A stretch of DNA of 58,411 bases from Terrihalobacillus insolitus (GCF_028416575.1 NZ_JAMQKB010000017.1:1-58411); one strand, 5' to 3'; positions 34,491 through 44,504 are shown, counted from the first letter of the stretch. The notes: generated by a model from the sequence alone, not told the origin. Numbers and translations: made by a program.

Positions 34491-34618
34491 CTTCAAAAAA
34501 TCACCAAATGATAAACGCCGCCTCGACCTGCTTGGCGATGCACAGAACGTGCTAGTGTCGACGTTACCACAGGACGTGGCGACATTAGTAGACCTTCTCA
34601 ATTACCGACTTTTTGAAC
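34491..34618. mobile_element. MITE-like element, diverged 128-bp copy
   Basis: CTTCAAAAAATC at 34491-34502 and a perfect GACTTTTTGAAC at 34607-34618. It keeps CACCAAATGATAA next to the left end and CGCCTCGACCTGCTTG, but the centre is different from the 142-bp copies. It lies between lcfB and lplJ. Confidence 0.65.
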
Positions 34619-34625
34619 ACGCATT

Positions 34626-35621
34626 TTAATAAATCAAATCGATAAATTCTTCCTTTGATATATTGCCAAGATAGTGCTTAATATCAATGTCAGCTAATGC
34701 TTCTTCCACTACTTTCCGTTCATGCCGAACACCAATTAACTTCTCTTCTATATCACGCACTTCTCCGACACCAAAGAAATCACCAAATATTTTGCAGTTC
34801 TCGATGGTGCCATTTTTAACATCCAAACGAACGTCTACTAAGCCTGCATCAAATTTATGCGACTGCTGAATGTTGAATTTCGGGGATTTCCCATAATTCC
34901 AGTCCCAATTTTGATAACGCTCTTTGGATAATTGGTGGATATTTTTCCAGTCCTGATCGGTGAGCTTATAGGTCGGCACGTCTTTTACATCCTCTACATC
35001 AAAAATGTAGCGCAAAAGCAGGTTTTTAAATTGATCCATTAAGATTTTTTCTTCCAGAAATTCCGAAATATTTGCGACACGACTTCGGATCGATTTGATG
35101 CCTTTAGACTTAATTTTTTCAGCCTTTACATTTAAAGCTGATACGACATTTTCTATTTCAGAATCAAGCATAAGTGTACCGTGACTGAACATTACACCAC
35201 GAGTAGAAAACTGGGCATTCCCTGAAATTTTCCGGCCATCAACCACAATATCATTTCTGCCCTTGAGCTCAGCATTTACGCCTAATTTATGCAATGCATC
35301 TGTCACTGGCTTTGTGAACTTCGCGAAGTTATGGAAGCTATCCCCATCATCCTTCGTAATAAAACTAAAGTTCAAATTACCAAGATCGTGGTAGACTGCA
35401 CCACCCCCAGACAAACGTCGAACAACATTAATTCCATTCTCATCGACATAGTTTGTATTAATTTCTTCAATGGTATTTTGGTTTCTTCCAATTATAATGG
35501 ACGGTTCGTTCACATAGAATAACAAATACGTATCATCTTTTCCAAAGTTTTTTAGCACATATTCTTCAATTGCTAAATTTATACTAGCGTTTGTAATTCC
35601 TTCATTATCGATAAATTTCAT
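34626..35621 (-). CDS. lplJ: Lipoate-protein ligase LplJ
   Basis: 331 residues, matching LplJ. It joins lipoate to the lipoyl domains of 2-oxoacid dehydrogenases and GcvH using ATP. Conserved blocks are NEPSIIIGRNQNTIEEIN, VVRRLSGGGAVYHDLGNLNFSFI (near 70) and GRNDIVVDGRKISGNAQF. The ATG at 35621 is chosen on alignment with the homologue start (M-x-FIDN); an in-frame GTG at 35630 follows AGGAGGAGA too closely. Neighbours yhfI, yhfH and lcfB match the B. subtilis yhf region. Confidence 0.94.
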   Translation of the reverse strand: MKFIDNEGITNASINLAIEEYVLKNFGKDDTYLLFYVNEPSIIIGRNQNTIEEINTNYVDENGINVVRRLSGGGAVYHDLGNLNFSFITKDDGDSFHNFAKFTKPVTDALHKLGVNAELKGRNDIVVDGRKISGNAQFSTRGVMFSHGTLMLDSEIENVVSALNVKAEKIKSKGIKSIRSRVANISEFLEEKILMDQFKNLLLRYIFDVEDVKDVPTYKLTDQDWKNIHQLSKERYQNWDWNYGKSPKFNIQQSHKFDAGLVDVRLDVKNGTIENCKIFGDFFGVGEVRDIEEKLIGVRHERKVVEEALADIDIKHYLGNISKEEFIDLIY

Positions 35622-35693
35622 AAATGTCACTCTCCTCCTTTATCTTATTTTTATTGTAGTTAAATTAAATGGAATAAACAACAAAAGGGCTTG

Positions 35694-36425
35694 TTATGTA
35701 CTCCAAACAAACCCTTCGTATGCAAGCTGGACGGACCCGCTGTAAAACGCTTTTGCTTCGTTAATTAATTGTTTATGTTCACCAAAGTGTGGTAAGTGAC
35801 TAAGCAATAGCTGTTGTACATTTGCTTTTGCAGCAATGGTTGCACCCTCTCTACTGTTCATGTGACCTGCCTTTGTTCCATCTTGGCTTTCATAAAAATT
35901 GCAGTCTGTAATCAGTAAGTCCGTATCTTGGCTAAATGGAATCCATTCCTCCTGATAACTTGTGTCAGCAGTGTAAACAATGGTTTGATCTCCATCTGTA
36001 ATACGCATACCATAGCAAGGAACAGGATGAATCGTTTTTAAAAAGCTAAATTGAAATGGCCCTAGTTCTAACGGATTGCTAGGATCATATGAAATCCCTT
36101 TTGTAAATTGGTGTGACAAACTTTGGAATTGTTGTTCATCATCACGATGGCCATATATTGGTAAAATTCTCTCTGTTTGATGTAATGTATTTTGTACGAG
36201 CAATAAATACTGAAGCACCCCAACATCGGCTACATGATCATTGTGGTAATGGGACAAAATAACAGCATCAAGATCCATCACATTCTTATATAATTGTAAA
36301 CGTGACAGAGCCCCGCTTCCACAATCGATTAAACAACTAAACCCATCTTTCTCCAATAAATAGCTTGATGTAGCAGCTTCCGCCTCGGGGTATGCACCCC
36401 AGTAACCGATTACTGTTAATTTCAT
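35694..36425 (-). CDS. yhfI: Metallo-beta-lactamase-fold hydrolase (YhfI-like)
   Basis: 243 residues. The metal-binding HxHxDH motif is SHYHNDHVAD at about residues 58-67 and AILITD/ADTSYQEE and the C-terminal SHLPHFGEH supply the other ligands, as in RNase Z-like and phosphodiesterase members of the superfamily. Substrate unknown. ATG at 36425 follows GAGGTGG by seven bases; a TTG at 36431 is too close to the site. Divergent from yhfH, as in B. subtilis. Confidence 0.9.
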   Translation of the reverse strand: MKLTVIGYWGAYPEAEAATSSYLLEKDGFSCLIDCGSGALSRLQLYKNVMDLDAVILSHYHNDHVADVGVLQYLLLVQNTLHQTERILPIYGHRDDEQQFQSLSHQFTKGISYDPSNPLELGPFQFSFLKTIHPVPCYGMRITDGDQTIVYTADTSYQEEWIPFSQDTDLLITDCNFYESQDGTKAGHMNSREGATIAAKANVQQLLLSHLPHFGEHKQLINEAKAFYSGSVQLAYEGFVWST

Positions 36426-36472
36426 TTCCAACCACCTCTTCCAGTATTTTTTAATTGTTATAAAACAGTATA

Positions 36473-36501
36473 TTGATTTTTTATTATTGTTATACTACAA
36501 T
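36473..36501 (+). promoter_or_regulatory. Predicted sigma-A promoter of yhfH
   Basis: TTGATT at 36473-36478, 17-base spacer, TACAAT at 36496-36501, with a GGAGGGG site and the yhfH TTG start 34 bases downstream. Confidence 0.5.
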
Positions 36502-36534
36502 AGATATAACAAAACATCATGGAGGGGATATCTT

Positions 36535-36663
36535 TTGCAAAACGTTCTTGAGTTCTTTCGTAACTTGCCTCGTAAAAAGTGTCAACAATGTGGAAATGAT
36601 ATTCATGAAAAAGCGGATTGCTATGGAAACGTATGCGACAGCTGCGATCATCCTGCCAGATAA
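36535..36663 (+). CDS. yhfH: YhfH-family small zinc-ribbon-like protein
   Basis: 42 residues starting at a TTG behind GGAGGGG (36521-36527). Two CxxC pairs are visible, KCQQCGNDI and CDSCDHPAR, after CYGNVCDSC, the usual YhfH pattern, so it is a tiny zinc-binding protein. Function unknown. Lies upstream of and divergent from yhfI, exactly as in B. subtilis. Too short to appear as a confident gene by length alone, but the cysteine spacing and synteny are strong. Confidence 0.85.
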   Translation: MQNVLEFFRNLPRKKCQQCGNDIHEKADCYGNVCDSCDHPAR

Positions 36664-36720
36664 ACTTAGCATGAACCAACTGTTGAAATAAAATCGAGTA
36701 AAAAACGAGAAATTCTAATT

Positions 36721-37240
36721 GCCGAATAAGGGTCTCTGAGTCCGCTAAACCTTGCAAAACCACGGATTTTTGCCAAATAAGGGCCTCTCAGTCCGCTAAA
36801 CTCGTCAATACCACGATTTTTTGCTAAATAAGGGCCTCTCAGTCCGCTAAAAGTTCGATGCGGACTGAGAGACCCTTATTTTCGGAAAATAGCCTGTTTT
36901 TCTTAGTTTAGCGGACTCACAGGACGCTATTTGCTCGGAATGGGCTATTTATGGCTGGATTTTAAGCAATTAACGGCCTCTCAGTCCGCTAAACCTGTCA
37001 AAACCACGGATTTTTGCCGAATAACGGCATCTCAGTCCGCTAAAAAATTCAATGCGGACTGAGAGGCCCTTATTTTCGGAAAACAGCCTGATTTCCACGG
37101 TTAAGCGGACTCACATACCGTTATTTGCTCTAAATAGGCTAATGGTGGCTGGATTCTAGGCAATTAACGGCCTCTCAGTCCGCTAAACCTGTCAAAACCA
37201 CGGATTTTTGCCGAATAACGGCCTCTCAGTCCGCTCCAGC
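36721..37240. repeat. Higher-order array of AGTCCGCT / AGCGGACT units
   Basis: About 520 bp with 11 copies of the GCGGACT core in both orientations. Adjacent units TAACGG-CCTCTCAGTCCGCTAAACCTGTC start at 36971 and 37165, 194 bases apart, with a related start near 36778, so a 193-194-bp unit repeats about 2.7 times. Within each unit, facing pairs form long stems: AATAAGGGCCTCTCAGTCCGC (from 36830) with GCGGACTGAGAGACCCTTATT (to 36880). The region has no gene and separates yhfH from hemY. Confidence 0.85.
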
Positions 37241-37247
37241 TCCTACT

Positions 37248-38651
37248 TCATTTGTTCAAATAACGGATTACCTTCTCGACCGTCTCCACACCTTGATCAA
37301 TGCAATCTGGTATACCGATGCCTTCATAGGAGCTTCCTGCTATAAATACACCTGGCAAATGCTTATCTATATCGGTTTGCACTTGGGCTAGACGCTGTTT
37401 ATGCCCGACGGAATATTGTGGCATTGCATTTTTCCAGCGAGACACAATGGAAAATTCTGGTTCTTGGGTAATGTTCATTATTTTATTTAGATCATGCAGT
37501 ACAATTGCAACGATGTCCTCATCAGACAAATCAACGACACCTTCGTCTCCAGGACGGCCAACATAACAGCGGAGTAATACTTTTCCCTCAGGAGTCGTTG
37601 ATGGCCATTTCTTATGTGTCCACGTACATGCAGTGATCCGGTAATCACTGTTTCTGGAAACAACAAAGCCTGTACCATCGATGTCCTTTTTTATCGCCGA
37701 AGCGTCAAAAGCCATCGCGACCGTTGCAACAGAGGTTGCAGCCATTTCTTTAAGTGGTTCCATAAATGTGTATTGACTTAACATTCTTTGTGCAGCAAAG
37801 TGTGGGGTTGCTAATACAACAGCATCTGCTTTGTGCACCTTGCCTTCTCCTAAAAGCAAATGGTATCCTTGATCTTTTTTTTCAATATGATCAACAGAAG
37901 TTCCTTTCATTACAGTGTCGTCACCAAGCTGGGCTTCCACCGCTGCGACTAATGACTCCAGACCATTTTCAAGCGATAAAAACATGCCAGTCTTTTTCGC
38001 TTTTTGTTTTTTGAGTTTCGGCATTGTACGCTGCAGGCCTCTCACAACACTGCCATGCTCTTGCTCCAGCTTATAAAAATTCGGAAAAGTTGCCATTAGA
38101 CTCAAGTCATCGATATCGCTCGCATAAATGCCAGACAATAATGGCTCAATTAAATTTTCAACCAGTTCATCTCCAAGTCTCCGTCGAAAAAAGCCACCAA
38201 CAGACTGATCTGCCACTGGCTTGCTTTTAGGTAAAACAAAGTCCAATCCAGCACGCAATTTGCCTTTTGGAGAAAAAATAGTAGACAATAAAAATGGGCG
38301 TACTTGAGTTGGAACCCCCATAAAGGAACCTTTTGGCATCTTATGCAGATTGTCACCTACTAAAATATAAGATTGTCCCGTACCATTTCTTATGAATTCC
38401 CCTTCTAATCCAACCTCTTTTGCTAGTTTGGCTGCGGATTCTTTTCGAGCTAAAAAGGAGTCGGGACCACGTTCGATCGTGAATCCGTTTTTACTTTCCG
38501 TTTTTATTTTTCCACCTAAACGGTCACTCTCTTCTATTAAGTTCACTTGATAAGGGAGTTGTTTTTCTGTGATTTCTTTTTTAAGGTAAAAAGCAGCAGC
38601 TAATCCAGTGATGCCACCACCGATCACTGCGATTTGTTTATGCTCAGTCAT
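37248..38651 (-). CDS. hemY: Coproporphyrinogen III oxidase (HemY, CgoX)
   Basis: 467 residues, FAD-dependent oxidase of the coproporphyrin-dependent haem route used by Firmicutes. The dinucleotide motif [14 protein letters not shown] is at residues 7-20, ERGPDSF follows near 57, and the C-terminal [21 protein letters not shown] is diagnostic. The ATG at 38651 overlaps the hemH stop (ATGACTGA); a TTG at 38660 is the alternative. Last gene of hemEHY; its 3' end borders the repeat array. Confidence 0.95.
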   Translation of the reverse strand: MTEHKQIAVIGGGITGLAAAFYLKKEITEKQLPYQVNLIEESDRLGGKIKTESKNGFTIERGPDSFLARKESAAKLAKEVGLEGEFIRNGTGQSYILVGDNLHKMPKGSFMGVPTQVRPFLLSTIFSPKGKLRAGLDFVLPKSKPVADQSVGGFFRRRLGDELVENLIEPLLSGIYASDIDDLSLMATFPNFYKLEQEHGSVVRGLQRTMPKLKKQKAKKTGMFLSLENGLESLVAAVEAQLGDDTVMKGTSVDHIEKKDQGYHLLLGEGKVHKADAVVLATPHFAAQRMLSQYTFMEPLKEMAATSVATVAMAFDASAIKKDIDGTGFVVSRNSDYRITACTWTHKKWPSTTPEGKVLLRCYVGRPGDEGVVDLSDEDIVAIVLHDLNKIMNITQEPEFSIVSRWKNAMPQYSVGHKQRLAQVQTDIDKHLPGVFIAGSSYEGIGIPDCIDQGVETVEKVIRYLNK

Positions 38652-39591
38652 TTTTATCAAGACTTTCCCATTTTTTCACTACTACTTCGGCTAACGTGTC
38701 AATAAATGCTGGGGCCACATTGGGCATTTCCGGACGATAATAAGTTGCTCCAAGTTCGTCACAAATCACCTTGCACTCATAATCATTGTCATATAACACT
38801 TCCAAATGGTCAGCCACAAAACCAACTGGCGCATAAACAAAGGTACGATAACCTTTTTCGTTATACAAATCTCTCGTTAAATCCTGTACATCTGGACCTA
38901 ACCATGGATCTGGAGTGTTTCCCTCGCTTTGCCAGCCTAACTCATAGTTTTTAATACCTGTAGCTTCAGAAATGAGTTCTGCTGTTCGCTTTAGTTGATC
39001 TGGATATGGATCACCGTTTTGCAAGATTTTTTCTGGCAAACTATGGGCAGAAACGATTAATACGGCGCTTTCCTTTTCGCCCGTACTCATTTTTGCATAT
39101 TCTTTGTTAATTGCTTGTGCCCAATAGTCGATAAACCCAGGCTCGTCGTACCAGCTTTCAACTGACATAATAGTAGGCTTACCATGCTTATCTGCTTCTG
39201 CTTGAGCCCGTCCAATATATGATTTAACACTAAAGGTGGAGTAGTGTGGAGCAAGTACGATCGAAACAGCTTCCTCGATTCCATCTCTCGCCATTTGCTC
39301 TACCGCTTCTTCGATAAAAGGCTCTATATGCTTCAAACCGATGTAATGAATAAACTCCACTTCATCCTGAACCTCGTTTAAACGTGCTTCAAGCGCCTCT
39401 GCCTGTTGCTTGGTGATTTTAGCAAGTGGAGATATGCCGCCAATTGCTTTATATCTCTCCGTCAAATCTTTCAGCATTTCTGGAGTCGGTTTTCTGCCAT
39501 GTCGAATGTCTGTATAATAACGTTCAATATCTTCTTCCTTGTATGGTGTTCCGTACGCCATCACAAGGATTCCTACTTTTTTCTTTGCCAC
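38644..39591 (-). CDS. hemH: Coproporphyrin III ferrochelatase (HemH, CpfC)
   Basis: 315 residues. Inserts iron into coproporphyrin III before HemQ decarboxylation. Visible blocks: [23 protein letters not shown] (porphyrin-binding), [17 protein letters not shown] with the conserved His, [10 protein letters not shown], and the active-site Glu/His in [21 protein letters not shown] at 39591 behind AAGAGG with normal spacing; a GTG at 39600 is too close. Its stop overlaps the hemY start. Confidence 0.95.
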   Translation of the reverse strand: MAKKKVGILVMAYGTPYKEEDIERYYTDIRHGRKPTPEMLKDLTERYKAIGGISPLAKITKQQAEALEARLNEVQDEVEFIHYIGLKHIEPFIEEAVEQMARDGIEEAVSIVLAPHYSTFSVKSYIGRAQAEADKHGKPTIMSVESWYDEPGFIDYWAQAINKEYAKMSTGEKESAVLIVSAHSLPEKILQNGDPYPDQLKRTAELISEATGIKNYELGWQSEGNTPDPWLGPDVQDLTRDLYNEKGYRTFVYAPVGFVADHLEVLYDNDYECKVICDELGATYYRPEMPNVAPAFIDTLAEVVVKKWESLDKND

Positions 39592-39619
39592 AATTAACAC
39601 CTCTTACATCTTTTTCATT

Positions 39620-40654
39620 TCATTTTTTTGAATAAGTATGAATAATCTCTGTAAGTTTTTTTAAGGTTTCTGGTTTTATCTCTGGTGTCACACCATGACC
39701 GAGATTGAACACATGATTTTGTTGTTCTGTTCCCTCATCCAATATTGCTTTTGTGCGTTGTTCGATTATATCCCAGTCAGCTAAAAGTATAGCTGGATCT
39801 AAGTTGCCCTGTAACGTTTTGGTGATCCCCAATTCACGTGCCTCTTTTATGGACATACGCCAATCCAGACCTAAAACGTCAACGGGTAAGTCGTTCCATT
39901 CCAACACCAAATGGCGTGCTCCAACCCCAAATAGGATAAGTGGTACGCCTTCATCTTTAAGCTCGGTAAAAATTCGCGTCATTACTGGTTTAATATACTT
40001 TCGGTAATCTGGCGCATTTAGAGCACCAACCCATGAATCAAAAATCTGAATCGCCTTAGCACCAGCATTTATTTGTGCTTTCACATAAGTGATCACCATA
40101 TCTGCCAGCTTATCCATTAACGCAAACCAAGTAGCCTCATCATTGTACATCATCGCTTTTGTCTTATGGTAGTTTTTTGAAGGTCCCCCTTCCACCATGT
40201 AGCTTGCTATCGTAAATGGAGCCCCGCTGAATCCAATTAAAGGGACATCTAGTTGTTCTTCTGTTAACAACCGAATCGTGTCGAGCACATAGGGCACGTC
40301 CGACTCTGGATTGATCTTCCCTAATTTTTCAACGTCCTGTGCATTTTTTATTGGGTTATGAATGACAGGACCAATTCCTTTTTGAATTTCCACATCCACA
40401 CCAATTGCTGGTAATGGCGACATAATATCTTTATAAAGAATAGCGGCATCTACACCGTATTGTTCTACAGGTAACCGTGTCACATAGGCACATAGTTCAG
40501 GTTGATGGGTAATCTCAAACAGGGAGTATTTTTCTTTTAGCTCGCGATATTCCTTTTGAGACCGACCGGCCTGACGCATATACCACACAGGTGTGTAATC
40601 CGTTTTTTCACCTTTGAAAGCTTTTAATATCGTTTCGTTTATTTTTCTAGCCAT
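39620..40654 (-). CDS. hemE: Uroporphyrinogen decarboxylase (HemE)
   Basis: 344 residues. Decarboxylates four acetate groups of uroporphyrinogen III to give coproporphyrinogen III. The N-terminal signature [19 protein letters not shown], the DIMSP catalytic Asp region and [22 protein letters not shown] are intact. ATG behind AAAGGTG. First gene of hemE-hemH-hemY. Confidence 0.96.
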   Translation of the reverse strand: MARKINETILKAFKGEKTDYTPVWYMRQAGRSQKEYRELKEKYSLFEITHQPELCAYVTRLPVEQYGVDAAILYKDIMSPLPAIGVDVEIQKGIGPVIHNPIKNAQDVEKLGKINPESDVPYVLDTIRLLTEEQLDVPLIGFSGAPFTIASYMVEGGPSKNYHKTKAMMYNDEATWFALMDKLADMVITYVKAQINAGAKAIQIFDSWVGALNAPDYRKYIKPVMTRIFTELKDEGVPLILFGVGARHLVLEWNDLPVDVLGLDWRMSIKEARELGITKTLQGNLDPAILLADWDIIEQRTKAILDEGTEQQNHVFNLGHGVTPEIKPETLKKLTEIIHTYSKK

Positions 40655-40675
40655 TTTTATTCACCTTTATTCGTG

Positions 40676-40687
40676 TAATACGTATTA
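40676..40687. promoter_or_regulatory. 12-bp palindrome upstream of hemE
   Basis: TAATACGTATTA, a perfect palindrome 22-33 bases ahead of the hemE ATG. Possible operator; equally could be chance in an AT-rich leader. Confidence 0.25.
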
Positions 40688-40872
40688 TCCATTTTATTAT
40701 CCATTTATCACTATAACGATTTATTTCCTTTATGTATAGCAATTAAAACCAACTGTCACGATATTGTAGGAATTTAGTCGGATCCTGTCGTTTCTTCGCT
40801 CTTCATTTTGAAATAAATCTTGCAAAAAATGTAAAGCATATAAGGGACTACGAATAAAAAGGAGAAAAATAC

Positions 40873-42009
40873 ATGAAAGCGGTAACCTTCCAAGGAATAA
40901 AGGATGTAAAAGTAAAAGAAGTCGCAAATGCAAAAATTGAAAATCCAGATGACATTCTTGTTCGTGTAACAAGCACGGCTATCTGTGGATCTGATTTACA
41001 CCTCGTTCATGGGATGGTTCCCAATTTTCCTGAGGACTATATTATTGGTCATGAACCGATGGGGATTGTGGAAGAGATTGGTTCAGAGGTAACACGCGTA
41101 AAGAAAGGGGATCGCGTCATTGTTCCTTTTACAATTGCATGTGGTGAATGCTATTATTGTCAACATCAATTAGAAAGCCAATGTGATCAATCCAATCCCA
41201 ATGGTGAAGCAGGTGCATACTTCGGTTATTCAGGTACATTTGGTGGTTACCCTGGCGGACAGGCCGAATTGCTCCGCGTCCCATACGGAAATTTTACCCC
41301 TTTTGTCGTTCCCGAAAATTGTGAACTAGAGGATGAGAAGCTACTTTTTTTATCCGACATTGTCCCTACAGCCTATTGGGGGATTGAGCAAGCGGAGGTC
41401 AAAAAAGGGGATACAGTTGTCGTGTTAGGCTGTGGTCCAGTTGGATTGCTTGCACAGAAATTTGCATGGATGAAAGGTGCAGAACGTGTCATCGCTGTCG
41501 ACTATGTGCAATACAGATTAGAGCATGCTAGAAAGACAAATAGAGTGGAAACGTTTGATTTTTCCATTGAAAAAGATCTAGGCTCGATAATCAAAGAAAT
41601 CACTGGTGGTGGTGCGGATGCGGTAATAGATTGTGTAGGTATGGACGGTAAAAAAAATGCAGCCGAATTAGTCGAAACTGCACTCAAGCTGCAAGGAGGC
41701 TCGATGGGTGCGATTCAGCTAGCGAGTCAAGCGGTCCGAAAAGGTGGAATAGTAAGTATCGTTGGTGTTTATGGGACAAGATACAACGCCTTTCCGTTAG
41801 GGGATTTTTTCGCACGGAACATTACACTGAAAATGGGGCAAGCACCAATTATTCATTTTATTCCAGACCTTTACAATAAAATTGTCAAAGAAGAATTTGA
41901 CCCGACAGATATCATTACACACCGTTTACCTTTGGAGCAGGCCCAGCATGGCTATGATATTTTTGATGAAAAACACGATGATTGCATTAAAGTGGTGTTG
42001 AAACCATAA
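40873..42009 (+). CDS. Zinc-dependent alcohol dehydrogenase (formaldehyde/threonine-dehydrogenase-like)
   Basis: 378 residues, a zinc MDR enzyme. The catalytic zinc ligands are in STAICGSDLHLVHG and GHEPMGIVEEIG; the structural zinc cluster is ACGECYYCQHQLESQCD. NAD binding is GCGPVGLLAQKFA, with an Asp (VDY) after it, so NAD is preferred. An insert FGYSGTFGGYPGGQAELLRVPYG is typical of the glutathione-independent formaldehyde dehydrogenase group. Substrate not determined. AAAAGGAG site. Divergent from hemE; hmoB follows 39 bases later and may be cotranscribed. Confidence 0.87.
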   Translation: MKAVTFQGIKDVKVKEVANAKIENPDDILVRVTSTAICGSDLHLVHGMVPNFPEDYIIGHEPMGIVEEIGSEVTRVKKGDRVIVPFTIACGECYYCQHQLESQCDQSNPNGEAGAYFGYSGTFGGYPGGQAELLRVPYGNFTPFVVPENCELEDEKLLFLSDIVPTAYWGIEQAEVKKGDTVVVLGCGPVGLLAQKFAWMKGAERVIAVDYVQYRLEHARKTNRVETFDFSIEKDLGSIIKEITGGGADAVIDCVGMDGKKNAAELVETALKLQGGSMGAIQLASQAVRKGGIVSIVGVYGTRYNAFPLGDFFARNITLKMGQAPIIHFIPDLYNKIVKEEFDPTDIITHRLPLEQAQHGYDIFDEKHDDCIKVVLKP

Positions 42010-42048
42010 TATAGGGAGAATATATTTTGCTCGAGAGGGGTTATGACG

Positions 42049-42549
42049 ATGAACGTACACATTACCTCAGGTACACTAGACTTTATGATGAAAATGAAAG
42101 AAAAGTACTCTGACACAGCGATCTTACTTATGCAAAATCAAGAACGTGCACTTGCCTATTATGAAAGTAATGAGAATTCCTTATTTCAAACAGCTCGATC
42201 ATATGAAATCGTAGAAGAAAAAGGGGAACTTCAGCAAAATGGCTATGTTGTTATGAACAATATCCCAATTACAGACGAAGGTCGCCCCCTTTTTGAAGAT
42301 CAATTCAAAAAACGGGCTGGGTCTGTTGAGCAGACTCCTGGTTTTCAAGCACTCCGTGTTTTACGTCCTATACGCGGAAATACATACGGCGTGTTGGTTC
42401 AGTGGAAAGATGAAGAAAGCTACAACAACTGGAGGAACTCAGACCATTTTAAACAATCACATCAAACCTCAAAAGAAGGGAAACAACACCCACCCTATTT
42501 TGCAGGTCCATCGTATGCGGAACACTATTATATGGTAACACCTGATTGA
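42049..42549 (+). CDS. hmoB: Haem-degrading monooxygenase HmoB (YhgC-like)
   Basis: 166 residues, same as B. subtilis HmoB. The C-terminal ABM domain (about 95-160) has the diagnostic VQWKDEESYNNWRNSDHFKQSH segment with the Asn, Trp and His expected for IsdG-type haem degradation. The N-terminal half is the extension specific to HmoB. ATG at 42049 is eight bases after GAGGGG; an ATG at 42043 is too close. Its place near hemEHY is as for yhgC in B. subtilis. Confidence 0.88.
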   Translation: MNVHITSGTLDFMMKMKEKYSDTAILLMQNQERALAYYESNENSLFQTARSYEIVEEKGELQQNGYVVMNNIPITDEGRPLFEDQFKKRAGSVEQTPGFQALRVLRPIRGNTYGVLVQWKDEESYNNWRNSDHFKQSHQTSKEGKQHPPYFAGPSYAEHYYMVTPD

Positions 42550-42556
42550 AGCTTGG

Positions 42557-42592
42557 ATCTGCTTCCGCTGTAACGCTGGAGGCAGATTCATT
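42557..42592 (+). terminator. Terminator of hmoB
   Basis: ATCTGCTTCC with GGAGGCAGAT (one G-T pair) and an 11-base loop, followed by TCATTAAT. The T-tract is modest. Confidence 0.6.
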
Positions 42593-42765
42593 AATAATGT
42601 GTTCAAAACTCCCATGGCTTATCAGCCACGACAATGAATGAAAACAGGATTAAATTCGCTCGTTTTCGTATAAAAGGGCGACAATTTAGAAGGTCGACCT
42701 AAGATCGGCACATCCTGTGTCAAACACTGGATTAGTCCGTCGTTGGCAAGTAGATGTGCCAATTA
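42593..42765. other. Intergenic stretch downstream of hmoB
   Basis: No gene. It contains GTGTTCAAAAC at 42600-42610, a poor match to the element ends, and an 8-bp stem GGCACATC (42707-42714) with GATGTGCC (42753-42760). Possibly an old insertion. Confidence 0.4.
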
Positions 42766-43254
42766 TCATTCGGATTGATCACCCTTTAACACATTTTCAT
42801 TAAAAAAGGTTTTAAATGTAGCCTTTGGTTGCTCCCCACTTATGCGTGCTACTTCTTCACCGTTTTCGTAACGAACAATGGTTGGTGTCCCCTCGATCCC
42901 GTATGTTTCCCATCCGTCTTCGAATTCTAATAGATTAAACTTTTTCATGTCCACCCCTAACTCTTGTGTCAGTGGAACAATGATTGGTGTTGTTCGTTGA
43001 CAATAGATACAGGTCGGACTATAAAAGTACACTGTAACATCTTCATTATTTTCCAGTTTCTTTTTTAATTCATCAGGCAAAATCTGATTTTGGTAAAGTT
43101 CATTATCTAATTGATCAATTGTTGCTTGATTAAGATTCGGTTTGTTGTATGGATTCCCTTCCGATTCCTTCTTATTTTGATAATTAATAACAAAGGCGAG
43201 TGCTCCAAATAAAAGAATAAGAATACCAGTGAAAATAATCATATTTCTTTTCAT
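42766..43254 (-). CDS. Membrane-anchored thioredoxin-fold protein (BdbA/ResA-like)
   Basis: 162 residues. N-terminal signal-anchor (about 4-23) and a thioredoxin fold with the redox pair CIYC in FYSPTCIYCQRTTPIIVP at about residue 82. A cis-proline loop is present (IEGTPTIVRYENG). It faces the outside and probably makes or breaks disulfides with the BdbC-type protein, whose gene overlaps it by four bases. The CIYC pair and anchor are also compatible with a competence (BdbD-like) role. Confidence 0.85.
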   Translation of the reverse strand: MKRNMIIFTGILILLFGALAFVINYQNKKESEGNPYNKPNLNQATIDQLDNELYQNQILPDELKKKLENNEDVTVYFYSPTCIYCQRTTPIIVPLTQELGVDMKKFNLLEFEDGWETYGIEGTPTIVRYENGEEVARISGEQPKATFKTFFNENVLKGDQSE

Positions 43255-43688
43255 TTTTTTAAACTCCTTTTTTGTATGAGTAAAATGATATGTGCTGTGA
43301 AAATCACGATAAAAGCTACCAGTGCCAAAAATGGGATGGTAATAAAGCCGAAATAATTTATGTATTCAACTGTACAAGGTATAACACCGCACGATTCACC
43401 TACTTCACCTAAAATGGGAAGCTTTTGAATCAGATAATGATAAGATGAAAAACCGATCCCTATTCCACTTATAATCAAACCTGGAAACGCATAGTCGATT
43501 TCTTTCTTTGCGAGTGCATACCCATATATGACGACAAGTGGATACATTAAAATTCGTTGATACCAACATAGCTCACAAGGGATAAAACGCATAATTTCTG
43601 AGAAAAAGAGACTACCCATTGTTGCAACTAAGGACTGAGCCCATATTATAAATAGAGTTGTTTCATTTGTTTTTGTTTGCTTGGCCAT
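43251..43688 (-). CDS. bdbC: DsbB-family disulfide oxidoreductase (BdbC-like)
   Basis: 145 residues, four membrane helices. Both cysteine pairs are present: CELCWYQR after the second helix, and CGVIPC in the outer loop (about 25 residues after the third helix). It reoxidises extracytoplasmic thiol-disulfide partners through the quinone pool. ATG at 43688, with AAGGAG 11 bases upstream. Overlaps the thioredoxin gene start (43251-43254), so the pair is coupled. Confidence 0.88.
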   Translation of the reverse strand: MAKQTKTNETTLFIIWAQSLVATMGSLFFSEIMRFIPCELCWYQRILMYPLVVIYGYALAKKEIDYAFPGLIISGIGIGFSSYHYLIQKLPILGEVGESCGVIPCTVEYINYFGFITIPFLALVAFIVIFTAHIILLIQKRSLKK

Positions 43689-43851
43689 TCTGAGAACCAC
43701 TCCTTCCATCTTTATGGCATACCAAGTGAAAATCAGCAATTAGTATGATTTTCAGATGATTCCACCTACTGCTTTTACTCAGTTCACCTGAATGACGGGA
43801 AATCACTCTATTTCGAGCCTAAGTTGTGAATACATGATCCCTGTGATTAAA

Positions 43852-44484
43852 CTAGTCACTGAATAACTTATTTTTATGTGCATAAACTGCTGCTTGTGTT
43901 CTGTCGTGCACATTCAATTTGGATAATATATTACTTACATGTGTTTTAACCGTCTTAATCCCAATGAATAACTTCTCACCAATTTCCTGATTTGTCATCC
44001 CTTCCCCAATACACATTAACACTTCAAGTTCTCTGTCTGTCAAGTCATGATGTGGCTGCATTTCACTTGTGCGAAATCGGTTCATCATTTTTCCAGCAAC
44101 CTTTGCCTCAATAACAGTTTCACCCTTGTGCGCTTTTTTGATCGCCTCTGCAATCTCAGCTGCTGAAGAGGTTTTTAGGATATAACTAAAAGCACCTGCT
44201 TCAAGGGCAGGAAAAACCTGTTCATCGTCATAGTAGCTTGTTAATATAATAATTTTGCACGTAGGCAGAAATTCCATAATTTCTTTCGTTGCTTCAATCC
44301 CGTTACCATTCTCCATAATAAGATCCATTAATACGACATCAGGCTTCGTTTTTTTTGCTAGCTCTACCCCTTGATTTCCACTCGAAGCATCACCGACAAT
44401 ATCTAAGTCTGGCTCTGTTTTTAAATAAGCAAGAACACCTTTACGCACTACTTCATGGTCATCCACAACGGCGACACGTATCAC
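43852..44484 (-). CDS. liaR: Response regulator LiaR (VraR)
   Basis: 210 residues, NarL/LuxR type. Receiver with DDHE near residue 9, phosphate-accepting Asp in VVLMDLIMENG at about 51, and Lys in LKTSSAAE; C-terminal HTH TDRELEVLMCIGEGMTNQEIGEKLFIGIKTVKTHVSNILSKL. Controls the cell-envelope stress response. GTG at 44484 is chosen on alignment (MIRVxxxDDHE); a GTG at 44493 lies against the GAGGGAG site. Confidence 0.93.
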   Translation of the reverse strand: MIRVAVVDDHEVVRKGVLAYLKTEPDLDIVGDASSGNQGVELAKKTKPDVVLMDLIMENGNGIEATKEIMEFLPTCKIIILTSYYDDEQVFPALEAGAFSYILKTSSAAEIAEAIKKAHKGETVIEAKVAGKMMNRFRTSEMQPHHDLTDRELEVLMCIGEGMTNQEIGEKLFIGIKTVKTHVSNILSKLNVHDRTQAAVYAHKNKLFSD

Positions 44485-44504
44485 TTTTCCCACTCCCTCT
44501 CAAC

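Larger units (their letters stand above)
34319..34625. other. Intergenic stretch with lcfB control region and a repeat copy
   Basis: Holds the operator at 34337-34356, the lcfB promoter region and the element copy at 34491-34618. No gene seen. Confidence 0.6.

Noticed and set aside
36721..37240. Possible CRISPR array
   Set aside because: Repeats occur in both orientations, are palindromic and vary in spacing and sequence; no cas genes in the window.
40730..40972. 80-codon minus-strand frame before hemE
   Set aside because: Overlaps the start of the zinc alcohol dehydrogenase and lacks a site; an antisense shadow.
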